DNA of 64,000 nt, taken from Dryomyza anilis (Eukaryota; Arthropoda; Insecta; Diptera; Dryomyzidae). Below, in pieces: positions 1-12,870 of this stretch; the first letter of the stretch is position 1, and each line of letters begins with the position of its first letter. Location of the stretch: assembly GCA_951804985.1 (NCBI GenBank), contig OX638133.1, forward strand, positions 71,492,367 through 71,556,366. The letters run 5' to 3'. Both the position numbers and the translations under genes were made by a program. Below the pieces are notes generated by a model. That model was not told where the DNA came from. It did no database searches and was given only the letters and a program-made list of their open reading frames with translations.

Positions 1-679
1 ACAATCTTTGCACATATGAGAAAATCTAATATATTCGTAAAGTACGCCAAAAAAATAAAATGCACGTGTCTTCCAGTTTTGCTAGAGTAATTCGTTCAAA
101 CTTTTAAAATACATTTTAATATTTTACTAATATCACTCATACGACTCGTATTCGATATGATTAATCAATTTAATTTTTTGTGTAAAATATCAAATTCGAA
201 ATATTTCATTATTTAAACAAATAAAAACTAATTAATTACGAATTCAAATTTTATATTATATAATATTAGGTTCATTTGAAATGTTGGACACCTGATTTAA
301 TGTTTATACACGTCCGAGTTCGTTTTACAGTAAAGCGACCACCAGGAGAGCATGCAACTAATTTTTTTCCCTTTGTATGTGGTTTATATATCCACGATTT
401 CTTGATGACACCATACAGAATGTCATCGCTAAAGTATCTTTTCAAAGAATGAAAGTTACATAAATATAATATTTATAGTAGTATTGATATTTTGCAAGGT
501 CGCATTTCAGCTGCCCAATCGTATTTCGTGACCCGCTAATTGCCCACTGTTTTCTGAAATGCCCGATTTGATGCCCATTTGTATTTTACTGCCCACTTTT
601 TATTTGAAAATGCTCTGATTTTTTTGCGAAATTTAAATGTCTGTAACAAAATTGGGAATATAATTTCACGCATAAATTA
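1..679. other. Non-coding, no recognised gene
   Basis: AT-rich sequence without a convincing exon. The only local structure seen is at about 511-600, where the word TGCCC(A/G) recurs about five times at roughly 20-bp spacing, a degenerate minisatellite. Confidence 0.5.
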
Positions 680-714
680 CACACAGAAAAAATAATCCAC
701 ATAAATATAGCAAC

Positions 715-1880
715 CAAGGATTGAAACCGTAACAGAAACCGATATCCGTTTAAAACCGTTTCATTTTTAAAACCGAAACCGTTATACGAAAAGCAGAAAT
801 AAACCTATATCCAAAATTGAAATAAACGGTTTCGGTTTTATACCGGTTTAAAACGGTTTTTAAAAAATCATAAAAAGAAACCGAAAAACATATTTGATTT
901 TATGTAGAAGATCTTAAGTACAAGGCATGTTTAAATGTCATTTACTGAAATTTTGAGTTCTCAAAATAAACATTTCCTGTTGTACAAAAATTCACATGTT
1001 GTTTTTTGAGAAACAATATTTCCAAAACAACGGTCTTTGGTCTAAAATTTGTTTTTTGTTTCATTAATATGTGTAGCGGTAAATCGAATTAACAACAAAA
1101 CACCAGCAACTCCAAGCACCATTTTTTGTTAAAAAATGATACAAATTTTAATGATGTTGGTTTTTTATTTATTGTATTAGTAAAATACATAGGGGAGCTT
1201 GGGGTAAAGTGGGACAAATTTTGAAAAGTTAATTTGAATATTGTATAAATTCTTTTAAAGGATCTATTCAATAGAATACCATTTATAGGTCTTTTAATGG
1301 ATTTTTGAGTGATTTTTCAAAAAGCTCAATTTCGAACGTACATATATATTAGGGATTAAAAAATTATAATAAGGTAATAGAAAACAATGGTAATGCAGGA
1401 AAAAAAATTTAAATAAAGTTTCAAATTATTAAAATCTCAGTAACTACTTAAGATAATACGAAAAATGAAGTGCAAGTTCGAACATTTCAAGTAAATTTAA
1501 GGCAGATATCGCAGTTCACTGAATTGTACAAATTTAATTTCTTTGGCTTTTATGGATGGAAGTTGTACAAAATTATTCTCCTTATGAATTTTAAGAATAT
1601 TTACCGATGTACTCTTGTTTCTCTTGTTTGAGGTTCGCTTCTCTGATCTCTTTTGCAAATCAGATCGTATCTCAGGTTAAGTCAAAATGTTGCTTTTCAT
1701 TGGTTTGATCACGAAGTTTTGAATTGACATTTTTTCTTTTTCGAAATCAATTAAATAATTCATATAACACAATATTTTTACTGAAATAAAAACAAACATT
1801 GTTTAAATTACGTTTCCCACTTTACCCCAATATCACAATTTGAACATAACTTAGCAACATATAAACAATTTCAATCCTTG
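715..1880. mobile_element. Non-autonomous hAT-like element with 8-bp TSD
   Basis: Ends are CAAGGATTGAAA and its exact reverse complement TTTCAATCCTTG. The element is flanked on both sides by ATAGCAAC (707-714 and 1881-1888), an 8-bp target duplication. The intact MITE A copy near 34670 has the matching empty site. An 8-bp duplication with short TIRs is typical of hAT transposons; the superfamily call is an inference. The first 150 bp are rich in the word AACCG in both orientations. No transposase is seen. Confidence 0.8.
1191..1830. repeat. Inverted pair of the word GGGGTAAAGTGGGAC
   Basis: AGGGGAGCTTGGGGTAAAGT starts at about 1191 and the inverse CCCACTTTACCCC lies near 1806. A related outward-facing pair bounds 48503-50335. 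These look like terminal repeats of a further MITE family, here inside the hAT-like element; both ends are degenerate. Confidence 0.45.
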
Positions 1881-2229
1881 ATAGCAACTTATATTAATTG
1901 CATTGCATTAATCAATCCTGCAATGCAATTCACTAATTTAATGAAAACATTTGCTATTCTTCGATAAATCAGCAATTCCGTTTGCTAATATGAATATTTG
2001 TACGTCAATGCAGCAATTATTTGGCGAAGTTTCAGCAATTATATTTGCTAAAACTGCGCCGACTAAATTAATTGCTGCATTGACAAATATTTATATTAGA
2101 GAACACAATTGCTTATATAACGAAGAATAGCAAATGTTTTCATTAAATTAGTGTATTTAATTGCTGTATTGATTAATGAATGCAATTAATATCGGTTGTT
2201 ATATTTACGTTGATTATTTTTTCTGTGCA

Positions 2230-3949
2230 GCCATGATAATTGACAACAATTTCGATTGTGGTTAAGAAAGAAATGAGCAAATATAACTCAGTTAAAATAA
2301 TGGGGGGTTTCCCCCTTATTCTATCAAAATTTCTATTGATAAGTCTACGTTATATTTCATTTCAAGTTATAAATTATAAATTTATTAAAAACTTTTTTCA
2401 TTTATTAAAAACTAGTAAAAACCATCCAGCTAGCTGAAAATTTGTTTCTAAATATAAATGAAAAACATAGATTATGTGAAAATATTTTATATTTAAATAT
2501 TAAAGACATTCTTAAATTTTTGAATATAAAAATTCCAAAAAAAATTGTGAAAATTTAAAGTTTTTATAAATTTATTGTGAATCAGTAGAAGACAATTTCT
2601 AATGCATAACTGTACCATGATATTTTCATATTTCGTAAAAAAAAAACAAAATCTACCGATTGGTTTTGAAATTATGTTTTTGTACAACATAAAATTCTTT
2701 GGATTCTTTTCAAAAAAATATAGATTTATAATAAAAAAAAAATCCCCTAACTTATTTCTTATTTTCTGAACAAAATCATTGAAATTCTTATTTGAAAATG
2801 TATTTGGTGACTTTTCGTTCTACAACGACGATATTAAAATATTCAAAAAAAATAATATAAGAATCATACTTTGCTTTTATTTACATTTTTAAAATGACAT
2901 GACATATTATAAAATTTAAACAACTTGGTAACCCTTATATAAGTTATATACATATTTACAAATACAATTTTCTCGCTCTTTATTCGTCTCTTTAAAAACC
3001 AAACCCATGCTCTCTGCCGGAACAAATTTCTCAATAAAAAAACCCTAATTATTTTGTGCATTCTACTGTTCAGAGCTCTCATGCTTTCTTTGAGTAATAT
3101 TCTCATTTTAGTTGACTTTTTGCGGCAGACGCATTGAGAACAAAATCACTACAACATTGTGAAATGCATGAACAAACAAAATTAATACTACAAGAAGTGA
3201 TAAATAATATTAATAATAATATACTACAGCTGTTTTACGAAATACCGTTCAGCGAATAAGTTGCTGGTATAAACAGATTCAACAGAGCAGCTAATTAAAC
3301 ACATGTTAAATTACATGAAATAATAATACAAACTAAAAGAAAATAAAAAAATAAATGTTTAGGACAAATTTTTAATACGTTTATACGATTTAGAAAATGA
3401 ATAAAGAAATTGCAAATTTTATAAAACTTGTAATGACAATTTAAGAGACAAGAATTTTAAATCAACTTAAAGAAAGTGCAAACAACTTGGTGTTTTGAAA
3501 ATGCCAATTGTAATTCAGAAAATATCAAGTTAAATTCAGAACATATCAAATACATTTTAGAATAGTCAATTAAAATTCAGAAATCGTTAATTATAATTTA
3601 AAATATTTAAATATAATTCATATATCGTCAATTTGAAATTCGGAATGCATCAAATTTATTTCAGAATAGTCAAATGTAGATTAGAAATCGTCAATATGAA
3701 ATATATCTGGCTTGCAGCACAAATTATTTTGTTTTTTTTTTTTTTTTTTTCCGAGACTGTTATGAAAAATATATGGATCTAATATGTGTTATATACATAG
3801 TACGTTTTCTCAAAGTTTCTCAATGCCTTATTTTGCCGTTAACCATCAATGACAGCTGTCAGAAAGTACTGGTACTATCAGTGATAATTTTATCAGTACA
3901 ATTTAAATTTTGAAAGTTTGTTGAAACGAACAAAACGCGCGCAAAAAGG
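2230..3949. other. Non-coding with a degenerate tandem repeat
   Basis: No exon or mobile element recognised up to 3489. About 3490-3715 holds roughly nine degenerate copies of a 23-30-bp unit resembling GTCAATTAAAATTCAGAAAT. A poly-T run of about 20 bases sits at 3731-3750. Confidence 0.5.
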
Positions 3950-5716
3950 TCCTACTCTACCACAGAGGTAGTAAAAAATTCTGGTCATTCGTAAAAAGGG
4001 TGAAGAATCAGACGACATCGTCTACTCCAACTCTTATTGTGAATGGCCCGACCTTCACTGACCCGGTTGATAAAGCTAATCTTTTGGCAGACGTTCCCAG
4101 ATACCAATCAACCACTGCCCGTTGTCGATTTTGTTTCTTCTGCAATGCCGGAGATTCATTTTCGATGGGCAGTTAAAAAGGTTTTAGCCAACCTCAACAT
4201 TAACAAAGCCTCTGGGCCAGATGGCATATCTGCCCATGTGTTGAAGAAGTGCGCGTCAACGCTGGCTTGTCCGTTGCGTAAACTTTTCAACATCTCCTAC
4301 ACGACAGGAGTTTTTCCATCTTGTTGGAAGGTTGCCAATGTCCAGCCAGTTCCGAAAAAGAGCGAACCCTGCCAATTATCGACCCATTGCAATATGCTCT
4401 GCGCTCTCTAAGGTAATGGAAAGCGTAATTAACTTCCACTTTGTGAACTATCTAGAGCGAAACGAATTACTTAGTGACCGACAATATGGTTTCCGTAGGA
4501 CCAGATCCACAGGTGACTTGATGGCGGTCCTATCCGAAAAGTGGAATAATTGTGTTCACCTTTTCGGGGAAAGTAAGGTTGTTGCTCTGGATATTTCCTA
4601 GGCTTTTGATCGAGTGTGGCATAAAGCCCTCGTCTCAAAATTAATTGCATATGGTGTCGGTGGATCTTTTACTCGATAGATATCGAGTATTCTCCAGGGT
4701 CGTTCAATACGAGTTGCGATGTGTTCTCAGAACAACATTCCATCAATTCTGAAGTTCCGCAGGGTTACGTCCTATCCCCGTCCCTATTTCTGGTATTTAT
4801 CAATGACCTTCTGTCGTTGACCCAGAACCCAATTCATTCCTTTGCAGATGACAGTAACTTTTGTCATTCATATTCGTTCAACAAGCGCCCAAACTCTTTG
4901 GAGATTGAGAGTAAAAGACGCACTATAAATGACACACTCAACAATGACCTTAAATCAATCTCCGAGTGAGGTCTTGCAAATGACCCTCAATATGGGTGCT
5001 GTGGATATTGCGCTGTCAGCTGCTCTTGACGTTCTGGGCATATCAATTCAGTGTGAGCTCCGATGGAACGATCACATATTTGATGAAAGAAGCTGCCAAG
5101 TGCCTCGGTTTTTTTAAAACGGTGTAAAACATACTTCACTCCTGCTGCCTTATGCACTGTCTACACTACCTATATTCGGCCTAAGATGGAATACAACTCG
5201 CACATATGGGCAGGGGCTTCTATCTTCTTGGAGTTCTTCTTCTTTGGAGTTCTTGGAATCCCCGAATCCAACAACGTGCAATATATTTAATAGGGGATGA
5301 AAATATTTCATCCTCTATTGGCTCTCTTGAGCACCGAAGGACCGTTGGATGTGTAAGCCTGTTTTATAGGTATTACAATGGTAAGTGTTCGAGGGAGATA
5401 CATGGCCTGATTCCACCAGGTCGTGTGTTCTCTCGTTCTACTTATCGAACCAAGCCCACCCCTTCGTAGTCCACTCGGCTCTCAACAGAACCATGCATTA
5501 TAGAGAGAATTCGTTCTTCAGTCGCACGATTCGTTTGTGGAACAATCTCCCTGCGTCTGTTTTTCCCGACATTTTTGATATTTGCAAATTCAAAACAAAT
5601 ATTCACCGACACTACCTCATCTTTCCTCCCTTCCTCTAAGCCTAATCCTTTCCTACGATCAACACTGTGCTTTTCATAAATAGGGGGCATCCCCTGAGTG
5701 TTGGTTAATATGTAAA
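3950..5716 (+). pseudogene. Dead non-LTR retrotransposon (LINE) RT, 5' truncated
   Basis: Broken frames together encode the reverse transcriptase and C-terminal tail of a jockey/CR1-type LINE. Recognisable blocks in order: the segment with NKASGPDGISAHVLKK near 4200, the NYRPIAICSALSKVME block (about 4370-4420), LLSDRQYGFRRTRST (about 4467-4510), AFDRVWHKAL after an in-frame TAG at about 4600, the FADD catalytic box near 4842, and the C-terminal RLWNNLPASVFPD block near 5530-5570. There are several frameshifts and stops. The 3' end lies just after GGCATCCCCTGAG and an A-rich tail near 5714. The endonuclease and ORF1 are absent, so this is an old 5'-truncated copy. A second fragment of the same family is at 19772-20172. 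Confidence 0.85.
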
Positions 5717-5946
5717 AAAAAAAACTACATCTTAATTTAAAGTCATTTGACAATTGTTTTCATATGAAACTTTTACAAAATGCATTGTTATATATATTTT
5801 TAACCACTAATTAAAACCGTAACCGATATCATTTTAAAAACAGATTTTAAAATGGTTTTTAAGTATGAAAATTGAAGATAAAATATTTCAAAAAATGTTT
5901 ATTTATTTATTTTTAATATTTGATTAAAATTATATATTTTAGGTCT

Positions 5947-7548
5947 GTACAGTCAAAATAAAATCTACTTAAAATACACGAAATCGTTCGTATATTTTAC
6001 GAAAAAATCGTTAAATTTATCAACGAAATATAATATTTCGTAAAATACACGAAAATACGAATATTAATTATTTATTTTACGAAACTATTCGTAGATTTTA
6101 TCTATTGAAGATTTGTGTACCTTTTTTCGAATATATTCGTACATTTTATGAAAGTATTGGTACTTTTAACGAAAGCATTCGTACATTTATGAAACATATT
6201 AAACATTTTACGAATCTTTCGTAAAATACACGAATATCTTGTTAAATAAAAAACTGTCGATGAAAATGACGATACATAAAAATATGAAAAATAAGAAATA
6301 TGATACTTTTGACACAAACAGAACTAACACAGAACACATTTTAAACCTTTTTGTATTTTATAACTATCTATTTTCGCGCGCGATTAAAACTGTGATACCA
6401 ATTAAAATAAAATTCAACTCCATGTTGCTATTTGACGCAACTGATTTCGGTTTTTACTAATGATTCGTAAAAAACACGAATGTTTCGTCAAAATCTACAT
6501 GTATCTTCACAATTTACAAAAGTTTAGTAGTTTATTCGTAAAATGTAAATCACATTCGTAAAATATGTTATTCTTTCGTAAATAAATTGAAAATATATAA
6601 AAGTTTCGTAATTTAAACGAAATATTCGTAATTTTGTTGTTGTTTTAATTTTAAAATATTGATACGTAATATATACGAATCGTTCGTAAAAACTAATTTG
6701 GGAAAAACATAAAAATTACGAATTATTCGTGTATTTTAGGAAATTAAAAACGAGTTGGGAAAGTTAGGTCACATGGGTAAGTTCGGTCACATGGGGCTGA
6801 TTTGTATAGTCGGTCGGGCCCGACTATGGAATACCCTACACCTTTGGTGGGGATATTAACCCTCAGAATATTATTCATATATCAGAAATTTACGTCTTAT
6901 ATCCCCATAAATTAAAAAAATTATATAAAGTATAAAAAACTAAAAAAAAAAAATTGAAAAATGTAATTGGGCGGACCACGCCTATATTTAAAATTTTGAA
7001 AGGCTAATATTTCATAGATTTGATTTTAATAATTTACGGATCAAATTTCCACTATGAAAACCCGGGAAATAATGAAAAAAAAGTGGGCGGAACACTCCCA
7101 TTTTTGACCACATATTTTTAGGTGAATTCTAACAATAAGTTTTAAATTTTATAACTATACTTTTCGAGTTATTAGTTCCGAAAGAGTTATATAAAAGTGA
7201 CTTGTATGGGAGGTGGGCGTGTCCGTTGACCGATTTGGCTCATTTTCAAACTCAGTTCCTACTTTTAAAATATAATGAGACGAAATTTCATCGCATTCTG
7301 ATCAGTATTTCTCAAGTTATTCTGTATTCGGACAGCAAGACAGCAAGACGGACAGACAGACGGACATGGCTAAACGGACTCGGGTAGTGATGCTGATCAA
7401 GAATATATATACTTTTCCATACCGGACACGCCTCCTAAGGGGCGTTACAATATATGCACAAAGTTAATATACCCTGTACCTCATAGGTGTAGGGTATAAT
7501 AAAGAAAAAATATTTCGTAAAATGTCCTAGAAATTATTTTGAGTGTGA
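5947..7548. mobile_element. TTCGTAAAATACACGAA element (family B), split by DINE-1-like copy
   Basis: Starts near ACAGTCAAAATAAAATC and ends near ATTTTGAGTGT, an imperfect TIR pair. The interior (5975-6735 and 7508-7548) consists largely of degenerate copies of the near-palindrome TTCGTAAAATACACGAA in both orientations. A DINE-1-like element occupies 6735-7508. The relative at 26339-26875 is uninterrupted. Function unknown; no protein is encoded. Confidence 0.65.
6735..7508 (-). mobile_element. DINE-1/INE-1-like Helitron derivative
   Basis: Read on the minus strand it begins TTATACCCTACACCTATGAG, continues with GGGTATATTAAC, GGTATGGAAAAGTATATATA, TTCTTGATCAGCATC and a run of GTCCGTCTGTC words, and ends near GGTGTAGGGTATTCCATAGT and a short hairpin of the type GTCGG..CCGAC. 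These are hallmarks of fly DINE-1/INE-1 elements (non-autonomous Helitron/Helentron relatives). The tail CCCATGTGACC..CTAAC beyond the hairpin is also present in the copies ending near 15000 and 17510, so the unit is longer than the hairpin. Confidence 0.75.
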
Positions 7549-9120
7549 TCTTGTGTGGTGAAAAAAATAAAATTTTTTGTACAAGATAATAAAAAATACG
7601 GTATTTTGATTTTAAAAATTTATGATTTCAAAAAAGGAAAATGTAAAATGGAATACCTATTTTTTCAAGTCTATTGACTGAGTGAGGTCATTTTAATTTT
7701 TTTTTAAAAGCCAAAAAGCATGACAATCAAATAATATTGACGTCAATGAACTTCTTCATTCGTAATACAGAAAAAGTCGTTTTGTATATTTGTGAAATCA
7801 AAATTTAAAAATTATTACATACATATCTATATTTAAATTTATAAAAATAAAAGTAAAATAGAGTTTTATTTAGTACAATTTTTATTGCATAATTATGAAT
7901 AATATATAAAAATTTTTAAATATTTCTATTTGTTCATATTATTTTCTAGTTTACCGTTTACCTACCGTTTCTATCGGTCTTGACTTCGTATGAAATATTT
8001 TTCCTACTAATTTATGTTGTTTTATTTTCTAAGTACAAATCTTTGTCGTGTCTAATCTCTATAATGAATGGCTTAAATTTTGTGCAAACAATGATAAAGA
8101 AACAAATATACAGATTAGTAGTAGATTAGATTAGTGCAAAATACTGCATTTTACAAATATTCGCATTAAAAGCTAAATAATTAATATTTCAAATCAAGAC
8201 TATATAATCAAGACTACATAACAACAATCAATATATGTCTCAATTTAAATATTTTAATTTAATAATAATAGTTTCTCGACGTTCGAAATGTTGGATTACA
8301 CCAATTAAATAAAAACCAAATAAAAAATAATAAAAATAAATTAAAATTAGAGTTAATTTCATACATTTGACCCAAAATGAGTTAATATATTTCTTTCTGA
8401 AATCTTATTTTGATAAATTCATTTCCAAAAGACTAATATTGTTACCAAAGGCTCAGAATATGTTAATTTTGTGAATGACATTATAAATTTAGTATTTTTT
8501 TTTGTTGGAGAAAACAAGGAAAATCATTTTTAAGATATACAAGAAAAATTATATATATCGTCGGATACACAAATTAACTGTAATCAATGCCTTAACTATT
8601 GAAACCACGCGATCAACAACAGTCTATCTGACCAATAAAATATCTTATCATCAATTAAAAATGTCATCGGTTGGAATAACTTTTGACAAGTGCAATGTGT
8701 GAAAAATGCATTTTTAATATAAAACTGGCGCCGCCGCCTTTAAACAACTTTGGCATGTCTTAAATCAACAACATGCAATGTTGACTTTTATCCACTGACA
8801 GTTTTAATCATTTTATTATCATTTGTTTTACTTGCTGGTTTATTGCTGTCAAACTAAATTATTCCATGTACTTAAATGTTAATATTTTGCGTGCAACAAA
8901 TTGATCGATGAATTTCAAGATGTTGCTCATGATTACAATGATGATTATGATGTGAAATAAGTCATGGAAACACATCAATCATTGCTGCAGGTATAATTCC
9001 CAAGCAACCACGGCTCGACAATTGCCACAAACTATTGTGGCATATGTGTACCTATTAAGTTACACCAGTGTTGCAACTAATAAAGATGACTAATAACATG
9101 TAAGAAACATACGCAATAAT
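7549..9120. other. Non-coding, no recognised feature
   Basis: AT-rich intergenic DNA. No exon with codon bias, no clear repeat and no terminal inverted repeats were recognised. Confidence 0.5.
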
Positions 9121-9722
9121 AAAGGGTTTTTCAATAAGAGCGCTACTAATAAAACAAAAACGGTTTTGGATATCAATGAAATTCTTCATTCCTGTAAAAG
9201 TACGTTCGATGCCATTATGTATGGAACTCGATTTCTTTTCCATGGCCACCACGGGCACACTTGCAGAAGTCCAGACGCTGAACCCAATTTTCGACGGTTT
9301 TCAAGCATAAATCGGCCGATACTGCTGCAATTTCACGTTCGATATTCGTACTAAGTTCATCAATCGTCGCTGGCTTGTTGGCATAGACCATAGACTTGAC
9401 GTAGCCCCACAGGAAATAGTCTAAGTGCGTCAAATTGTACTGTGCCTGTGGATTTAAATTTTTCCACTATACGCTCAATTGTTGATCTGCTAGGACGATT
9501 ATGACGACTATAAATTGGACGTAGCGCTCTTAACGTTGAGACCACTGACTCCAGTTTCGGCAGTAAATTTTAATAATTTCGACTCGTTGTTGGCCCGTAT
9601 ATCTTTCCATCATGAAATGGCAAACCTTACTGAAGAGAAATGTCAAAAGAGCGGCAAGAAATATGGCGTCGTTTACTGTCCCTGTCGCTCTACTTTTGTA
9701 GCGTCGCATTTGAAAAACTCTA
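9121..9722 (-). mobile_element. Deleted IS630/Tc1-mariner-type element with fused transposase ends
   Basis: TIRs are AGGGTTTTTCAATAAGAGCG at the left and the inverse, ending TTTGAAAAACTCT, at the right. On the minus strand, about 9545-9430 encodes an N-terminal helix-turn-helix of the DUF4817 type (RPIYSRHNRPSRSTIERIVEK), and 9433-9215 encodes the transposase C-terminus (LDYFLWGYVKSMVYANKPAT ... RLDFCK). The catalytic DDE core between them is deleted, so the copy is dead. A foldback made from the same element's end is at 30798-31088. Confidence 0.8.
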
Positions 9723-10139
9723 TATATTTTTTATTTTTTTTTACAGGACAAACATTCACGTTAATGGCACTGCGTAGGATCTTTATTATTTTTATTTTTA
9801 ATCTACACATAAATTACAGTTCAAGTTATTATTTTCGATGAAATGAAATAGACCAAGTCCCTGTAAATTTTAAAAGTTCTTAAAACGGAAAAATTCTACA
9901 ATCGTTTGAACTATGGTTTATAGGTTAGGCTGATTAGGACTATTTTACATTTTTATACATTTGATCAGCGATTATTTATATTAAAAATATTTTTTTTTTC
10001 AAATAGTTTACTTTGTAGAAATTAGTGCTATTAAGGTTTATTTACAAAAATTATGTATATTACACATCACAATCGACTTTTCTCATTTTAGATACCAAAC
10101 ACCGTAGGTCGTATACAAGCTCTAGTTTTGTTTTATTTT
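9723..10139. other. Non-coding, no recognised feature
   Basis: AT-rich; nothing recognised apart from ordinary low complexity. Confidence 0.4.
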
Positions 10140-10550
10140 GCTATAATTGTGCTAAATCGACTCACTAGGTGACATTGATCAAGAATATATTCTTTTCAAT
10201 GTCACATCTTCCCATAACGTTCTTTATTCTATACTTGCAACTTATAAGAAATAATAATTTTGACACCATTTTGACTCCTAATAGCAACAAAGTTAACACT
10301 GCCCATTATTGTATATGCTCCATTATCAGAATGTATGATTTATATATCACAGCATTGTGACATGTTATTGCGTATTTTGCACACATGTTCTTAGCCACCG
10401 TTTTGGAACTAAACAGTACTAGTTTGCAACAGTGATGTCAGAGGTAACTTAAAAGGTACACATATGACACAAAAGTTTGTGCCAATTCTTGAGACGGATG
10501 AACAAACTGAAAATACCCTATCGCTTTTAGTATATGGTATAAAAAATAAC
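10140..10550 (-). mobile_element. Partial DINE-1-like element
   Basis: On the minus strand, ATACCATATACTAAAAGCGA then GGGTATTTTCAGTTTGTTCA mark the 5' end (about 10540-10480), and GAATATATTCTTGATCAATG followed by GAGTCGATTTAGC marks the body (about 10200-10145). About 270 bp between the blocks does not match and may be an insertion. The 3' end was not found. Confidence 0.6.
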
Positions 10551-10900
10551 CTACTTTGTCATTTTAATTATGTGAAAACTTTACTTGATTTCAGCCGGTC
10601 AACGTTTAACTACTAATCAATGACGTACGAATATTGGCCCTGAAAATTTGCAATGGGTTTTATTAGAAATACTTGGCCTATCTACAAAAATAACATTTAA
10701 TCATGTCTTGGCAAATTAAAAATAAACAAAAGTGGTATAATTTATAATTTTAATCGTAACCTAGTATAAGATATTTTTTATGTAACTAACCAGACAAAAG
10801 ATAACAACTGTAGACATTTGTTTTAAATGCAACGTAATATTAAATTGCATTAAGGTAAAATATCATAATTCCGCCCTAGTACCAAGCACGCGGTAGTACC

Positions 10901-11149
10901 TAGTACGCTCTAGTACCAGAAAAAAATTCCCTCAAATCCCATTAAATTTGGTCAATAGGACAATTATTGATTTAATAGTATACATAAAATAAATCTTTTC
11001 ATATAAAATCAATGGCAATGTCATTGTATTTCCTAGTATTTAATGGTGTATTCCGATTAAAATAATAATTTATACTATTGACTATTTTTAATAACAAAAA
11101 ACTATTATTTATATAGTATTTTTTTCTGGGTGTAGTACGCTCTAGTACC
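10901..11149. mobile_element. MITE family C copy flanked by 17-bp direct repeats
   Basis: Inverted copy of the family at 44933-45154. Its right end is CTGGGTGTA; its left end is shortened to ACCAGAAAAAAATTCCC. The 17-bp word TAGTACGCTCTAGTACC occurs on both sides (10901-10917 and 11133-11149). No coding capacity. Confidence 0.7.
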
Positions 11150-11239
11150 TGAGAGTCCAAACTACAAACCAAACTGAGTGTCCAACATACAAACATGACA
11201 CCATTTTCAATTTTTTATATGAATTAATTTGATATTTTC

Positions 11240-12870
11240 TAAAAACTAATAACACTAGACAACAAATGGAGGGCTTTTTTAATTATACACCATCTTAGTA
11301 TGATTTTCCGATAGATTTCACTACTTCATACTCAGTTTTTTTTAGATTGCCACAAGTTTTTGAGTTATTACGTAATACAAATATATGGCAATTTTCGTGT
11401 TTTTTGGGCTTTAACATTTTACATATTCGAGTTATCAATTCAATTTCTTTTATAATACATTGAGAATACTTCAGCTAACTATTTATATGAAATTTGGATA
11501 AATCTGACCAAAGTTATGACCAGTCAAACACAAAAAATATTGATTTTAAGGTGTACCTATAATTTATTGCATAACATATTAAATTTTCATAATTCATTAA
11601 AATTATATGTTATATGTGAAACTAGAACTATAATTCTATAATTCATCTTACTTTGTTTTTGCAAATCACTTTTTAAGTCCTCAGAATAAATACAAATTCA
11701 CGTTTACGATTTTTGATTTAAATTTTCTTTTGTGGTGCTCCTTTTAATCAATATTTTTTTAGGCCATCAATTATTCATAGAAATTACAACAAATCCTTAA
11801 ACCAGTAGAATTCAGCTTTTCATAAATGTATTTCTTTCCATGGGTATCCTACAATAGAGTCAAATAAAGATCACCTACTAAATGTTCATACTTTTAAAAT
11901 AAAAAAAAAGTACAATTTTCAACCGAATTTGTAAATTTCACTTTAAGCTGAGGACCGAAGGAATGATTTGCAAAAACAAAGTAAGAGTAAGTATAGAATT
12001 ATAGATCAAGTCTGATATAATATCAGTACTTTTATTTAATTATGAAAATCATAAATGTTATGCAACAAATAATAGGTACACCTTAAAATTCATATTTTTT
12101 GCTTTTCACTGGTCATAACTGTGGTCAGATCAATCCGAATTTTATGTGGATTATTTCAAATTATTCGCTGAAGTATTCTCAATGGAATACAGAGAAAGGT
12201 GATCGATAACTCAAATCTGTAAAAAGTTATAGACCAAAATATGCAGGAAAAACAGGAGAATTGCTTTATATTTATGTTACGTAATAACTCAAAATCTTGA
12301 GACAATCTGAATAAACTGAGTATGAGGTAGTGATTAGAATCTTGACGTTCATCGGAAAATCATACCCTAGTGAAAATTTGCCCGATGCGCCATCGGGAAA
12401 TAATCGGGGTTTCGTCAGGTAACCCCAATTAGAGAAAATATGATCATTGCCTTGTCATGCCCTTATCATGCTCACCATAGCAGGGTTTACATTATCTAAA
12501 CAGCCAATGGTCCGATCAAAGCTACATTAGTTGTTCCTCATAAAGACATTTTCATTGGGCAATGATCAGGTTTCAATGAGGTATGAAATATTTTTCATCG
12601 GGTATTTGTAGTGCTTTCGTATGCTCATGTTTTAACAAGGAAATGGTCAGATAAATATTGATATAGGAAAACCCCATCAGTACATGATCATTGCCTGAGG
12701 TGAGTACATTATCAGGACACTGCGTTACAAGGACATTATGGGCCTCATCATATCCCGATCATCTCAAATAATGACATGATCACTTCATGATCATGGCTCT
12801 ACCAAAATTTCTACTAGGGTACATAGATCGCGTATAATTTTTTATTTTGTTGTTGTGCTGTGTAATTATA
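11240..12870. repeat. Long foldback (palindromic) element, right arm split by MITE D
   Basis: The left arm from about 11240 to 11740 reads inverted in the right arm from about 11920 to 12365 and again beyond the MITE at 12822-12870. Matched words include TATGATTTTCCGAT, TTGAGTTATTACGTAA, GAGTATTCT and TTTGCAAATCATT. Arms are roughly 480 bp with many mismatches. No protein is encoded. If transcribed it would form a long hairpin. Confidence 0.75.
12363..12821. mobile_element. MITE family D (CCCTAGT ends), copy 1
   Basis: Bounded by TACCCTAGTGAAAATTT and AAATTTCTACTAGGGTA. Inside, ATGATCA-like words recur in both orientations. It is inserted in the right arm of the foldback; comparison with the left arm shows the filled site is TA-CCCTAG...CTAGGG-TA, so a 2-bp TA target duplication fits. 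Copy 2 is at 28752-29182. Confidence 0.75.

Larger units (their letters stand above)
680..2229. mobile_element. MITE family A copy 1, split by an insertion
   Basis: The two parts, 680-714 and 1881-2229, together form a palindromic MITE with termini like ACACAGAAAAAATAATC and its complement ending CTGTGCA. Interior arms repeat the words AATTGCATT, AACATTTGCTATTCTTCG and GCAGCAATT in inverted order. Removing the insertion and one copy of the 8-bp duplication leaves about 377 bp, close to the intact copy at 34635-35013. A third, shortened copy is at 18187-18399. No coding capacity is seen. The superfamily is not assigned. Confidence 0.75.

Noticed and set aside
6102..6460. Overlapping frames on both strands of 71-73 codons
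   Set aside because: They are made of the TTCGTAAAATACACGAA repeat.
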